DNA from: Caecitellus pseudoparvulus
Lineage: Eukaryota > Bigyra: Bicosoecida
Assembly: GCA_965644315.1 (NCBI GenBank)
Contig: CBFFRQ010000078.1
Span: forward strand, 310,001-374,000
Length of the DNA: 64,000 nt
Direction of reading: 5' to 3'
This document shows positions 22,330 through 32,635 of the stretch, in pieces (positions within the stretch are counted from its first letter, which is position 1; each line of letters opens with the position of its first letter). The notes beneath the pieces are model-generated. The model ran no database searches. It saw only the letters and a program-made list of their open reading frames with translations, and was not told the DNA's origin. The position numbers were made by a program, and so were the translations under genes.

Positions 22330-24281
22330 TTACTCGTTGCTCACCAATGCCGCGCTGTGCAGCTTGCCAGCTGTCACACCCACAACCTTGGGGCTGCCGG
22401 CCATGCCCGCGGCAGTGGCCGCAGCGCTGATGGCATGAACCTCCACCGGGTCCAGCCGGGCCGCTGCCACACTCTCCAGGCTGTCGCCGCGCCCCAGCTG
22501 CCCCTCCCTGCCACGGCCGGTCACGAACACGCGGTTGTCATCAGTCAGGAACACCGTGTGTCCCCCCGCTGCTGCGTCCACAACCTTCAAGCCCAGCAGG
22601 CCGTCCACTGACCGTGGTGTGCCGGCGTTGGTGCGGTCGCCTGTGCCCAGTTGGCCGTCCTTGTTGGCACCCCACGCAAACACTGTTCCGTCGTTTGCAA
22701 GGGCCAGCGAGTGGTACTCCCCAGCAATCACCTGCGCAAGGAAAAACCGTTGGAGTGCGTGGGAGCACAGCAACCTGAAAAAAACGACTGAACACGCATG
22801 GGGACCCTGAGCACACAGCACGGACAAGGTTCAGATCATCTAGTAGCTGAGCGATCCTCAGTGCAGCATGAAGCTGACTCGGACTTCAACGAGAAATAGC
22901 GATCATCAACACCCCGCCCCAACTCACACACACACACACACACACGAGCACACGGCACGGACAAGGTTCAGATCATCTAGTAGCTGAGCGATCCTCAGTG
23001 CAGCATGAAGCTGACTCGGACTTCAACGAGAAATAGCGATCATCAACACCCCGCCCCAACTCACACACACACACACACACGAGCACACGGCACGGCCAAG
23101 GTTCAGATCATCTAGTAGCTGAGCGATCCTCAGTGCAGCATGAAGCTGACTCGGACTTCAACGAGAAAAAGCGATCATCAACACCCCGCCCCAACACACA
23201 CACACACACACACACACACGAGCATACAACACAGCCACAAAAGCACCCATTGTACACCAGCGAAACTCACCTTGACGATGGGCTTGCCGTCGAAGCCAGA
23301 CACTTGGACGGGCTCACGCTCTGCGCGGTTCTTGAAGCCCACGCCACACTGGCCGTACTCGTCTGAGCCAAAGGCAAAAACTTTGCCGTCGGCGAGCAGC
23401 ACCACGGTGTGGTCGCTGCCGGCTGACACATGGATGACGGGGCTGCGGAAGCCTTGCACCAGTGTGGGCTCCGGGCAGTCCTTTCGGGAGCCATGGCCCA
23501 GCGCGCCGTAGTGCCCGCCACCCCACGTGTACAGCTCGCCCTCCCGCGTCAAGGCGACTGAGTGGCGGCGCCCCGCTGCCACCTGCACGATGTCCTTCCC
23601 CTGCAGGGCCCCGCCGACCTTGCCTGGGACTCCAGGGGAGGCGGCACCTGCCCTGCCCACGGGGCTGGCCCGGCCCTGGGCGCCCCAAGACCACACCGTG
23701 CCAGTGGTGTCCAGCGCCAGCATGTGCATGCCGCCGACGGCGATGGAGGCCACGCGGCAGTCGGCAGGCAGGCCAGACACCCAGCGAGGGGAGTCTTGGT
23801 TGGGGGCGTCGCCACCGTCGCCGTGACCCAGCATGTTGTGCTTGCCACAGCCGAAGGTAAAGACGCTGCCGTCTTCGCTGATGGTGGCAGTGGCAGAGCT
23901 GGAGAGGGCGGCAAGGTGCAGTGTGTGCCAGTGCTGGGTGGCGTATTGCGGGAGCGAAGGACGCACCTTGCTGCTCCGCTAGTGACGTTGAAGATGGTGT
24001 GCTTCGACAAGGCATCAATCTTCGTGGGCTTGAAGATGTCCTTCTCGTGCCCCAAGCCCAGTTGGCCTGTGGGGAGGCGGGGAAGGCGCGGCGGTTCCAG
24101 GCAGGGAAGGGTTCAAATTCCGACCACCACAGCGCCGCCGCCGCCACGCACCGTACTGGTTGCTGCCCCAAGAAAAAACCTCACTGTCTGCCGAGACAGT
24201 CGTGCCCACAAGCCAGGCAGCCGAAGCAGCTGCCGTGGCGGGCGCAGCAGCCGCAGCGAGAGCTCGCACGGCGCTGTACAT
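22330..24281 (-). CDS. RCC1-repeat beta-propeller protein
   Basis: Four exons, 24281-24152, 24066-23967, 23898-23271 and 22731-22330, give exactly 420 codons, 419 residues. Introns are 85, 68 and 539 nt. RCC1/ATS1 repeats are evident: VFSWGSNQYGQLGLGHE, VFTFGCGKHNMLGHGD, VWSWGAQGRA, LYTWGGGHYGALGHG, VFAFGSDEYGQCGVG, VFAWGANKDGQLGTGD and VFVTGRGREGQLGRGD, so about seven blades. The length is about that of RCC1 itself (421 in human), but no nuclear localisation tail or guanine-exchange residues can be asserted. The N-terminal ~20 residues are Ala-rich. Ran-GEF is possible; an RCC1-domain protein of other function is as likely. Intron 3 is eight times the usual size because of an internal tandem repeat. 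Confidence 0.88.
22809..23219. repeat. Three-unit tandem repeat (~137 bp) with CA tracts, inside an RCC1-gene intron
   Basis: Units begin at about 22809, 22946 and 23081, with lengths 137, 135 and 139. Each runs from GAGCACAC(A/G)GCACGG through a constant core ending CCCGCCCCAAC and then a (CA)n tract of differing length. The cores differ by only a few bases (for example GGACAAGG versus GGCCAAGG; GAGAAATAGC versus GAGAAAAAGC). The whole array lies in the 22732-23270 intron. Confidence 0.93.
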
Positions 24282-24401
24282 GCTTGTGCAGGTGTCAGCA
24301 AGCCGGCAATGCACACGCCTGAGCGAAAAAAGGGGAAGGAGGGGCGGCAGGCTCGCGGGACGTGGGACACGGTGGTGTTTAAGTAAAGTGACTGGGGTGC
24401 A

Positions 24402-27400
24402 TTACTGGTCCGCCTCAAAGCCCAGAACGTCATGTGTGAATGACGTGGCGCCCAGCACCACCGGCGCAGACACACCCTCCCCCATGAGCGTCTCCAACGC
24501 CTCACGCAGCTCAGCCTCGCTCATGGCTTCTGCCTTGCCGCGCAGGGCAGTAGAGAGCACGCGCCAGGGCAGCATGGTGCCGCCATCCTCCGTGTCGCCG
24601 TCTGGCGCCACTGCGAGGCCGCCGGCGATGGCAGCTGACACCTCCGCCCCCATCTCCGCATCCTCCTCACTTTCACGCACGAGGGCCAGGGCCTGTGCAA
24701 TGGCGCCCTTGCCCACGCCCAGGACAGGCCGGTGGTTCACGAATAGCCGAATGACTGTGGCCAGGCTGACACTGTCCACGACCGCCTTGCCTGCTTCGCC
24801 GCCGGCGTGGCGCACCTCCTGCAGCAAGGCATCCACCTCCGCCTCCGTAGGGTAGTACCCCAGCGCCCGCACGAGGTTGGGCACTTCGGAGAGGGGCAGC
24901 GTGTCGCCTGCGCGGCGCGGGTCTGTGCTGCCCTCGCCCTCGGAGCGGATCTGGGCATACGCGAAGAAGTCACAGATCTCCTGGTACAGGTCGCCGCCTG
25001 CACCCCCCTCCAGCATGCCCTCGAAGGGCGCCAGACCACCCCCTCCCTCGGCAGCAGCCGCAGCCAGTGCGCCCGTGTCCAGGCTCCACAGCCCCACCAT
25101 GCCGTCAGCTCCCCCTGCAGTGAGCAGGCCTGAGCCATCGCTCACCGCTGCCACGTCTGCAATCACGCCGGGGTGGGCGACCACCCCCGCCGACCGGTGT
25201 GGGTTGCCGTCCAGCGGCAGCAGCGTGACACCCACCACCTTGTCCCCCGTGCTGTACGCCATGAAGGGCGTGCGCAGGGGACTGCCGCCACCCACCCCCG
25301 CTCCGCCGGCGAAGGCAGTGGCAGTGGCCACCTGCTCTGGCGATGGGGTGGGCAGTTTGGCAAGGCGGGCGTCAGGGATGGGGACCAGGCGCGTGAGGGG
25401 GCCGCCGAAGGTGGGGCACAGCGTCGTGCGCCGCACGCCCAGGCCTGTGCCAGACAGCACCCTGCACCGGTACTCGTCCGTGGCACACAGGAGAAGCTGC
25501 TCTCGGATGCGCACACTGAGGTCTTCAGGTAGCCCGGACCCGCTGGCGTCGCCCCCTCCGCTCGCAGACGGCTCAGAAGGCGTGGAGGAGGGGCTCGTGG
25601 ACGTCGCCTCGGCCGTCCGTGGTTCCCCCTGCGCCTTGCCTGCCGACGCATCCCGGGCGACGGGGCCTTTGCTCGCAGGCGCTGTGGTGGGCGGCAGGGT
25701 GCCCGGCGCCTCGTCAAATGCCTGCAGGGCCGGCACGCCACGTGGGTACCACGTCAGGGCAGTGGGCACAGCCGACTGCTCCACCTTCACACGGGGGTGC
25801 TTGATGACCAGGCCACCCGTGACGCAGCAGCGCAGGGCGTCATACAGTGTCACACGGCGGTCTTCCCCCACTGACGCCAGCAGGGGCGCACCAGCCACCA
25901 CTTCCGCGCCAGAGCCTGCCCCACCCACTATGCTGCGGGCAGGCACGTCCTCCTCCGTGCCGGCGTACGCGTCGTCGCCCGCGTCCCGTGGGGCGGCGGG
26001 GTCCCCCACGCCGAACGACAGATCCACGATGGGCTGGGAGTGCGAGCGGGCTCGGCCGATGAACACCCACGCGTCCACGACGGTCTTGGTGCGCGTCTCG
26101 CCCTCCTCCAACTGCCACTCCCGCTTGGCCCCCGCTGAGGCGTCGTCCACTGCTGTGCGCAGGTGGCGGTACAGACACACGTGGCGACTGGCATCCGCCG
26201 TGGCGAGGAAGCGCCCACAGTGGGAGTAGGCCAGGTGTGTGATGGCGCCGCCCGCCGCAGTCAGGGGCTCCTGCACGTCAGTCAACTGACTGCCGTGCAC
26301 CACCAGCACCGCCCCCTGCGCAGTGCCGATGGCGGCTGTGGTGCCAGTGGCATCCCACGCCACCGCCGTGGGCGTGTAGGCGCCGCTGTCCAACAGGCGC
26401 ACCATGAGCAGGCGGCGGTCTGACAGGTCCCACAGCTGCAAGCTGCCCGTGTCCGTCACTGTCAGCATCTGGGTGTCGGAGGGGTCTGGGTGCGCCGCCA
26501 CAGCCACCACGGCCCCCGCCATGCCCTGCACCAGCACTGTGCCCTGCCGCTCCGCAACGGTGAGCCGGGCAAAGGCGGAGCCCTGCATGCCCACGATGAG
26601 AGATCGCGTGGTGCCCACGACGAAGTCCGGGATGGAGAAGGCGCCCTGTGGCGTGATGGCGTCGGCGGCCCCCCGCGCGGCAGCACCCAGCCACGAAGCC
26701 CCCACAGCCCCGCCTGGCGCCGCGAAGGAGATGGAGGTGACGGGTCCGGCGTTCATGTCGTCGAACCACGCCACCAGGCGCAGGCCGTAGTCAAAGAACC
26801 GCACCGCGCCATCGGCATCCCCCACTGCCAAGTACTCCCCCACCAGGGTCAGGGTGAGCACGGGGATAGCAGCAGGCGTGCCAGTGAAGCCGGGCAGCGT
26901 GGAGGAGTCGTCCTGCGTCACCCGCACCATCTTCATGGCGGATTTGTCGCCGAAGCGGCCCTCTGCCAGGGCTGACGGCGGCGCGTCCCACAGCACCACC
27001 TCCCCGGACAGCGTGCCAGTGAGTGCCTGCGTCGTGCCCGGCATGAACGTGGACACGGTGAAGGGCGCCACTGCGCCGCCCAGCTGCTTGGAGGAGATGG
27101 GCGGCGCGAAGAAAGACAGCTCCCCCACCTCCTCCTCCCCGCCCTTGCCCTCGCTTGCCCCTGGGGCAGGTGGCTCCACCGTCCAGAACACCACCCGCTC
27201 AGGGCCCGTCGTGACCAGCTCGTCCACGTTGGCTGGGTTGATGCTGACGTGCGTGTGGGTGTCGTGGGTGGGCAGCTCGGCCGCCGCCACGGGGGTCGAG
27301 CGATCAGCGGCCCAGTCCCACAGCGCCAACACCTGTGCTTCGGAGGCGCCCTTGGGCACATGGGACAGCGTGGCCAGGCGGTTGCCGTCTGGCGTCAGCG

Positions 27401-27989
27401 CCACCGCAGCGACGCCGTCTGGGTGTGCGTTGGTCAGGGTTCGCACGGGGGCGCCAGAGTAGCTGTCCCACACCACCACCATGGAATCCGGCCCCGCGTC
27501 GGCAGTGACAATCCACCGCTTGTCCAGGCTCACGCATGTCGCGGAGATGGCGTTGCACTGTGCGGGGGGGGTGGGGGGCAGTGCAGAGTGTTGGGCAGTC
27601 ATGGTAGAGAAGGCGAGCCAGCGACGGCGTTGCACACGCACATGACCCAGCAACAGCTGCTGTTTGTCTTCCGCAACGTCATACAACACGCCCACATGTG
27701 CAGTCACGTAGAAGAGCAGCTGTGGAGAGGCAAAGCGAAGGGCAGGGGGCGTGGCTTGGGCACCTGCGCGATGAGGGATCGACTGGCTGAGCCACGCACA
27801 TCCCGCTCCGCATCCGCAAGTGTGTGAGCTCCCTCCTTGATTTCACTGTTGAAACCGAAAGCCCAATCAAGTGTCTGTGTGGAAAACAGGAGGAGTTGTG
27901 CCACACAGGCCTGGGAAGGCCGCGCCACGGCCAACACCCACCAGAGCTGGCTCAGCATCAATTCCCGCTCCCTCACGCCCGCTCGCCAT
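24402..27989 (-). CDS. CFAP251: CFAP251/WDR66, calmodulin- and spoke-associated complex protein
   Basis: Axonemal protein that in known flagellates anchors radial spoke 3 with CFAP61 and CFAP91. Four exons join in phase 0: 27989-27942 (16 codons), 27874-27800 (25), 27719-27642 (26) and 27557-24402; 1,118 residues (human WDR66 about 1,149). The N-terminus reads TLDWAFGFNSEI, then LYDVAEDKQQLLLGHCNAIS and DKRWIVTADAGPDS, the diagnostic opening of this family. WD40 repeats fill most of the chain (VVVWDSYSG, VVLWDAPP, LQLWDLSD, VGLWSLDTG). The C-terminal EF-hand-like region matches WDR66: ICDFFAYAQIRSEGE, LPLSEVPNLVRALGYYPTE and VIRLFVNHRPVLG. A Pro/Ser-rich insert near 25540-25720 separates propeller segments. 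The three tiny 5' exons were found by homology and splice phase. The stop overlaps AATGCA (TAATGCA). Confidence 0.93.
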
Positions 27990-28755
27990 GCTGCCTCCCC
28001 TGCCACAACAAGGCCAAGACCGCAGTAAGAAAGTAGCCTCGCATGAGAGAAGCACGGGTTGGACAACTAAGCACGTCTGCTGTCTTATTTTAGTTTGTCG
28101 TGATGTTTTGTGGTGCATTTGGTTAACTTCTATCCAACTCCCGGGCCAAAGGTCTTTTCGCAACCCGCACTTTTGTTATCCCTTCTGACGTTGTGTCCCT
28201 GCGCAAGATGAAAGCACGTCTAAGGGGCGAGATGAGCCTGGGCCGCTTGTGCTTTCGTGTAGTTTCCATGAACGGAAGATGCACTTCACAGACTGAAGCA
28301 GAGTCGCACCTCAAACACGCCCACCCTCTTCTCCACACAAACTAGAGCTGTAGCCGCACGCCCCCTGCACTCCCTACCACGTCACAAAACACTCACCATT
28401 TCGTGCTCCCCCAGCCCCCCTCGCTTTTTCCATGCCACGTGGGCTGCTTGGTTTCGCGAGCACGCTGGCAAGACCTGAGGAGGGCCAGGACCACCAACTG
28501 AGGGGCTGGACTTTGGAACGCGAGCCCGACACGACCATATTTGTCTGCAGGCGGAGCTTCATCGCACGTTCACTTGCTCCCACTGCGTGCTGCCGGTCGC
28601 ACTTCCCAGCTCAAGGCGCAGGAAGGGTGAGAGGCGTCCGTTGTGGGTGCCATTTCCGCAACCAGCTTGCAAGGGCTCCCGCGTGCCGTTTGCAAAGCAC
28701 AGATTCACCAGCAGCTAGGACAGAGCCGGGCGGTTTAAAACAGCCTCCACAAACC
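27990..28755. other. Intergenic region, divergent promoters, AT-richer core
   Basis: About 765 bases between CFAP251 (-) and Nup107 (+). The stretch 28040-28280 is clearly less GC-rich than the genes. The frame upstream of the Nup107 ATG stays open back to 28432 but shows no family resemblance, so I treat it as leader. No repeat or RNA gene seen. Confidence 0.45.
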
Positions 28756-31700
28756 ATGGACATTGATCGCAGCTTGCTGGGGGACAGCATGGTGTCCAAG
28801 GCCGACAGTGTTGGCGCTTCGTTCTTGGCAGGCGGAGGGCAGTTGGGGCAGGCTGCCGCTGCAGCCCACGACGCCGCCTTCATCGACGCCGCACTGCCGG
28901 TGTGTCCGCCTGACGCGGAAAGCAGTGATGGGGAGGAAGGGGATGCCGTCTTGGCCACGGGCCGTGAAGCGGGTGACGCGACGTCCCTGGCGAACTTGCG
29001 TGCGGCGGCAGCTGCAGCGCAGCGTAGCACCGTGGCGAGTGAAGGCACCCCGCCGAGTCAACTGGCGCCCCTGCACCACATGCTAGCGAATGAAGGGCGC
29101 CTGTGGGCCCTCGTCAGCCACCTGGCAGTGTATGACTTTGGCAGGGCCGTGACGCCTGCACGGAGCGAGCCCCTGCCAGCCGACGCAGCAGCACACCACT
29201 CGCGGGAGGCGGAGCTGGCCCTGGCGTCACACGCCGAGCTGCAGCTGCTGCATGCAGTGGTGGCATGGGGGCACTCCACCCACACTGCCCGCATCGTGCT
29301 GCCCAGCACGGCAGTGTCTGGCAAGGGGGACTCAGCCGCCAGTGTGGCTGCTGCGAATGCCCGGGCATGGCAGGGGGGTGCAGGGGGCATTGCGGATGTC
29401 TTTGCGTTCCTGGGGCCTGAGGCGGTGCAGGAGACCACTGATGGGCGCAGTGGCGAGCTGGTGGCGCCGGCGCTGACCCCCGGCGCTTGGCCCGCCACAC
29501 ACAAGGCGGGCGGTGGCGACGGCGATGGCCATGGTGGTAGCTGCCGCGGTGATGCCGATGCCCCCCGCCTGACCCTGCACCAGCAGGACCAGGCAGGCGA
29601 GGTGGACCTGCTGCGGTCCGTGTGGCACCTGCTGCGGGCTGGGCACCCACGCTACGCCCGTCTGCTGTGCCAGCTGTACGGCCAGTCGTGGCGGGCAGCC
29701 ACTCTGCTGGGCCCAGAGGCACCGGTGGACACGCACGTGGACGGCGTGCGGGACCCCACCTTGGTGGCCACGCTGGGCTTCCTGCCGTCAGAGGCGGCGC
29801 CCCAGCCGGCCATCGTGGACTTCGTGCGGCGGGGCAACCCAGGCATGGCGGCTTGGCGCGCCATTGCCAGGCGCTTCGCTGCCAGCCGAGCTGGGGAGGC
29901 GCTGGGCGATGCGGGAGACGGGGTTGTGCGGGATGGCGCCGCTCTGGAGGCGGCCGTGTACGCTCTGCTGAGCGGGGACACGGGCACGCTGCTGCGGCTG
30001 CCGCAGGCGGTGGGGTCGTGGTGGGATGGGCTGTGGGTGGCAGCTCACACGACCCTGACCAACGCGGTGCAACACCACATGCAGGGCTATGCAGAGCGGT
30101 GCGAGGGGGCTGTGCAGGGCGGGGTGACTGACGACAGCGGCGCGGCGACGGGGACACGCCCAGCTACCGACGTGGAGTCACTGCTGGCCACGGTGGAGCG
30201 CGAGGCTGCCAAGCGAGCTGCTGCCTCTGCCGCTGCTGAGCAAGGCGCATCCCGTGCGGGACCGACTTCTCTGGCCCTCACGGGTGGCGGGAGTCTGAGT
30301 GCTTCTGGCCTGCTCTCACCAGTAGGCAGTGCTGCTCCCGCTGGGGCCGTCAGCGGCGGGTGGGTGGACGGGGACACAGCGTGGACGGCAGTGGCTGCCA
30401 GCCTGCTCCGGTGTGCTCAGGACCCCGGCACGGTGGGCAGCGTGCTCGCCACCCTCGTCACCGCCACGACACAGGCGTCCCTGGCTCGCACCGTCGCGGC
30501 AGCCGTCGCAGCGGGCGGGCAGGGTGCCGACCCCGATGCCTCAGCCAGCGTCTCCCAGGGCGCTCTCGCCTCCACCCTCTCCCGTGTGCGCGCATCTCTC
30601 TTTGGCAGCACACAGCTGCAGGGCAGCGTGTCAGCCGCGGGGGCGGCGAGCTCAGCAGTGGGGGCCGCCGTCGTGCCTCTCCTACGCTGTGCGGCGTTGC
30701 TCGTGACGCACCTGCGTCGCCATGGGGCGGCATCTGCCCTGCCTTCACCCTCCGACGCCTGGGCCCCCGGTGCAGGCCACCGCCTGGGACCCGCCTGTCG
30801 TCGTGGACCGCCCTCGCTGGCGCCCGACGCACTGGCCGCAGCGCCAGCCGTGTGGCGCAACGGGGATGTCGTGCTGGGTCGGTACGTGGTGCACCTGGCT
30901 CGCACGGAGCAAGATGAAGCCATGGTGCGTGTGGCTGCGCAGCTGCACCACGCCGCGGGGGTGCCGCTGCTGGCCCACGCACTGGTGGGGCGTGTCCTCC
31001 TGCCGCCTTCTGCCACGCACTCCAGCGCACCACTCGGTGCCGAGGTGGTGGACCCCGTGGCGGCCGTGCCGGGAGCTCTGCGCCTCATCCAGTGCCTGCT
31101 GCTGCACACGCCTTTGTGGGCACGGGCGGTGTGCCGTGTGGCGGCTGCTCACCTCCTCGCCATGGGCCGAGCAGAGCAGGCAGGGGGGGAAGTGGACTCG
31201 GCCTATGCGCCAGCGCCTGTTGTGGCGGTGGGCGTGCTGCCCCAGCACTGGCGTGTCTGCCAGGCGGTGGCTCTGGGCATGGCTGCGGGGCGCTCCCGCA
31301 CGCGCCTAGCAGTGGCAGAGACACCCTGCCTCGCCCCACCAGGCTGGGAGTTCGTGCTCGACGCCGTGGCAGTGGCCAACGCAGGCAGCCGGTGGCTAGC
31401 CATGCAGGCCGCCCAGCCTGGCACCGGCGTGCGTGTGGGAGCCTTCCAAAGCGCAGCAGCTGCTTGCCAGCTGCTGTGGCAGGGCCTGGGCCAGGCTGCA
31501 GTGGGGGGTGCCTCTGGCCCTCTGCGCACGGCCATGACACGGGGAGGGCAGGGTGTGCCAGATGCCGTGGGTGCCTCCAAGCGCCAGCTGCTGGGACGCG
31601 TGGGCAGTGGCGTGCCTGCCCTGGTGCCACCCGCTGCTGCCGAGGCTGTGCGGGATGGCCTGGAGGGGGGGTCCGAGGCGGAGGTGGAGGGGCCCTCAGC

Positions 31701-32613
31701 GCCCCTCCGCGGCACTGGTGGCGTGCTGGCTGTGCTGGAGGAGGCACAGGCCTGGGGCGCCTGGGGCGTCTTCCTCTCAGCGCTGCAGGACTGGCAGGTG
31801 GTGCGGTGCAGCCTGCTGCCACAGCCCGCCCCCGGCTCCCACGTGCGGGTCCTGCTGGATGCGGCAGCTGCCACCGCGTCTGCCATGCAGGGGTCCCTGC
31901 AGGCGTTGGGCACGGCCGTGGGGGCACTCTCCGATCCACGGGCTGTCTGGCTTGCGGGTTGCGAGGAGGGGGCGACTGTGCTGTTGGAGGGGGACCCACA
32001 CCCCCCCCGGGCTGGGCTGGAGGCTGGCACGACAGGTGTGCGTGTGGAGACTCTGGCCGCTACGGGCGTGCCCGAGCAACACGCGGCGGCGACAGCGGAG
32101 TGGTCTGCAGCCTGCGTGCCGTGCCTGGACCAGGTGCAGGCCGCCACGCTGCCCTTCGTCGTCAGTCGCTTGCAGGGCGCCCTCGTGTCCAGCGCCAGGT
32201 GGGTGGTGGGCGCCGAATGGCCTGCCGGGGTGTGGCGGGCGCCGCCCACCACCCGCGGCACCGCCGTGGCCTTGCAGCGCCAGGGGCTGCCCTTGGCAGC
32301 CGCGTGGGCTGGTCAGGCGGTGGACACCCTGGCCGCCTGTGCCGGGCGTGTGAGTGGGGAGGCTGCCTGGGCAGACGCCGCGGCTGCAGTCCAGGCAGCC
32401 TTGAGCCTGCTCTCCACCCTCCCCGTGGGGGTGGAAGTAACACAGCCAGAGGATGAGGGGGCAGTGGCACCGGGCAGTGCGACCCCGGCCCGCCAACCGC
32501 CCGTTTTGCCTGGGGAGCTGTCCTTCGCTTCCTCCCCTGGCATGAGCCCGGGTCCGGGCATGGATGCCAGCGCTGAGGACGCGGACCTCATTGCGGAGAT
32601 GCTGCAGGGGTGA
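28756..32613 (+). CDS. NUP107: Nucleoporin Nup107 (Nup84 family)
   Basis: Scaffold alpha-solenoid of the nuclear-pore Y-complex. Single exon, 1,285 residues, longer than human NUP107 (925). Start at 28756 is chosen for its ACCATGG context and because homology begins after it. Family-defining text is VDLLRSVWHLLRAGHPRYAR, LCQLYGQSWRAATLLG and RRGNPGMAAWRAIAR, which fits the LLR-IWELVRAG, LC-CGQPWRAASL and GN--R-LW blocks of Nup107. SWWDGLWVAAHTTL follows, matching the W-D-LWAY segment. The C-terminal half is Ala/Leu-rich helical with low-complexity inserts. The last ~60 residues are acidic and Pro/Ser-rich. In other eukaryotes its C-terminus binds Nup133, and the 9359-12583 gene is a weak candidate for that partner. 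The 3' end carries CATGCA variants rather than AATGCA. Confidence 0.85.
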   Translation: MDIDRSLLGDSMVSKADSVGASFLAGGGQLGQAAAAAHDAAFIDAALPVCPPDAESSDGEEGDAVLATGREAGDATSLANLRAAAAAAQRSTVASEGTPPSQLAPLHHMLANEGRLWALVSHLAVYDFGRAVTPARSEPLPADAAAHHSREAELALASHAELQLLHAVVAWGHSTHTARIVLPSTAVSGKGDSAASVAAANARAWQGGAGGIADVFAFLGPEAVQETTDGRSGELVAPALTPGAWPATHKAGGGDGDGHGGSCRGDADAPRLTLHQQDQAGEVDLLRSVWHLLRAGHPRYARLLCQLYGQSWRAATLLGPEAPVDTHVDGVRDPTLVATLGFLPSEAAPQPAIVDFVRRGNPGMAAWRAIARRFAASRAGEALGDAGDGVVRDGAALEAAVYALLSGDTGTLLRLPQAVGSWWDGLWVAAHTTLTNAVQHHMQGYAERCEGAVQGGVTDDSGAATGTRPATDVESLLATVEREAAKRAAASAAAEQGASRAGPTSLALTGGGSLSASGLLSPVGSAAPAGAVSGGWVDGDTAWTAVAASLLRCAQDPGTVGSVLATLVTATTQASLARTVAAAVAAGGQGADPDASASVSQGALASTLSRVRASLFGSTQLQGSVSAAGAASSAVGAAVVPLLRCAALLVTHLRRHGAASALPSPSDAWAPGAGHRLGPACRRGPPSLAPDALAAAPAVWRNGDVVLGRYVVHLARTEQDEAMVRVAAQLHHAAGVPLLAHALVGRVLLPPSATHSSAPLGAEVVDPVAAVPGALRLIQCLLLHTPLWARAVCRVAAAHLLAMGRAEQAGGEVDSAYAPAPVVAVGVLPQHWRVCQAVALGMAAGRSRTRLAVAETPCLAPPGWEFVLDAVAVANAGSRWLAMQAAQPGTGVRVGAFQSAAAACQLLWQGLGQAAVGGASGPLRTAMTRGGQGVPDAVGASKRQLLGRVGSGVPALVPPAAAEAVRDGLEGGSEAEVEGPSAPLRGTGGVLAVLEEAQAWGAWGVFLSALQDWQVVRCSLLPQPAPGSHVRVLLDAAAATASAMQGSLQALGTAVGALSDPRAVWLAGCEEGATVLLEGDPHPPRAGLEAGTTGVRVETLAATGVPEQHAAATAEWSAACVPCLDQVQAATLPFVVSRLQGALVSSARWVVGAEWPAGVWRAPPTTRGTAVALQRQGLPLAAAWAGQAVDTLAACAGRVSGEAAWADAAAAVQAALSLLSTLPVGVEVTQPEDEGAVAPGSATPARQPPVLPGELSFASSPGMSPGPGMDASAEDADLIAEMLQG

Positions 32614-32635
32614 AGGGGTCATGCAGTACCATGCA

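Noticed and set aside
22809-23219. Regularly spaced repeats, considered as a CRISPR array
   Set aside because: Units are ~137 bp and contiguous, with CA tracts instead of unique spacers, and sit in a eukaryotic intron.
22900-23220. CA-repeat region as a pseudogene or lost exon of the RCC1 gene
   Set aside because: All frames are interrupted by stops, and the flanking exons join perfectly in phase without it.
28432-28755. N-terminal extension of Nup107 by 108 codons
   Set aside because: No family resemblance, and the ATG at 28756 has a better context (ACCATGG). Kept as leader.
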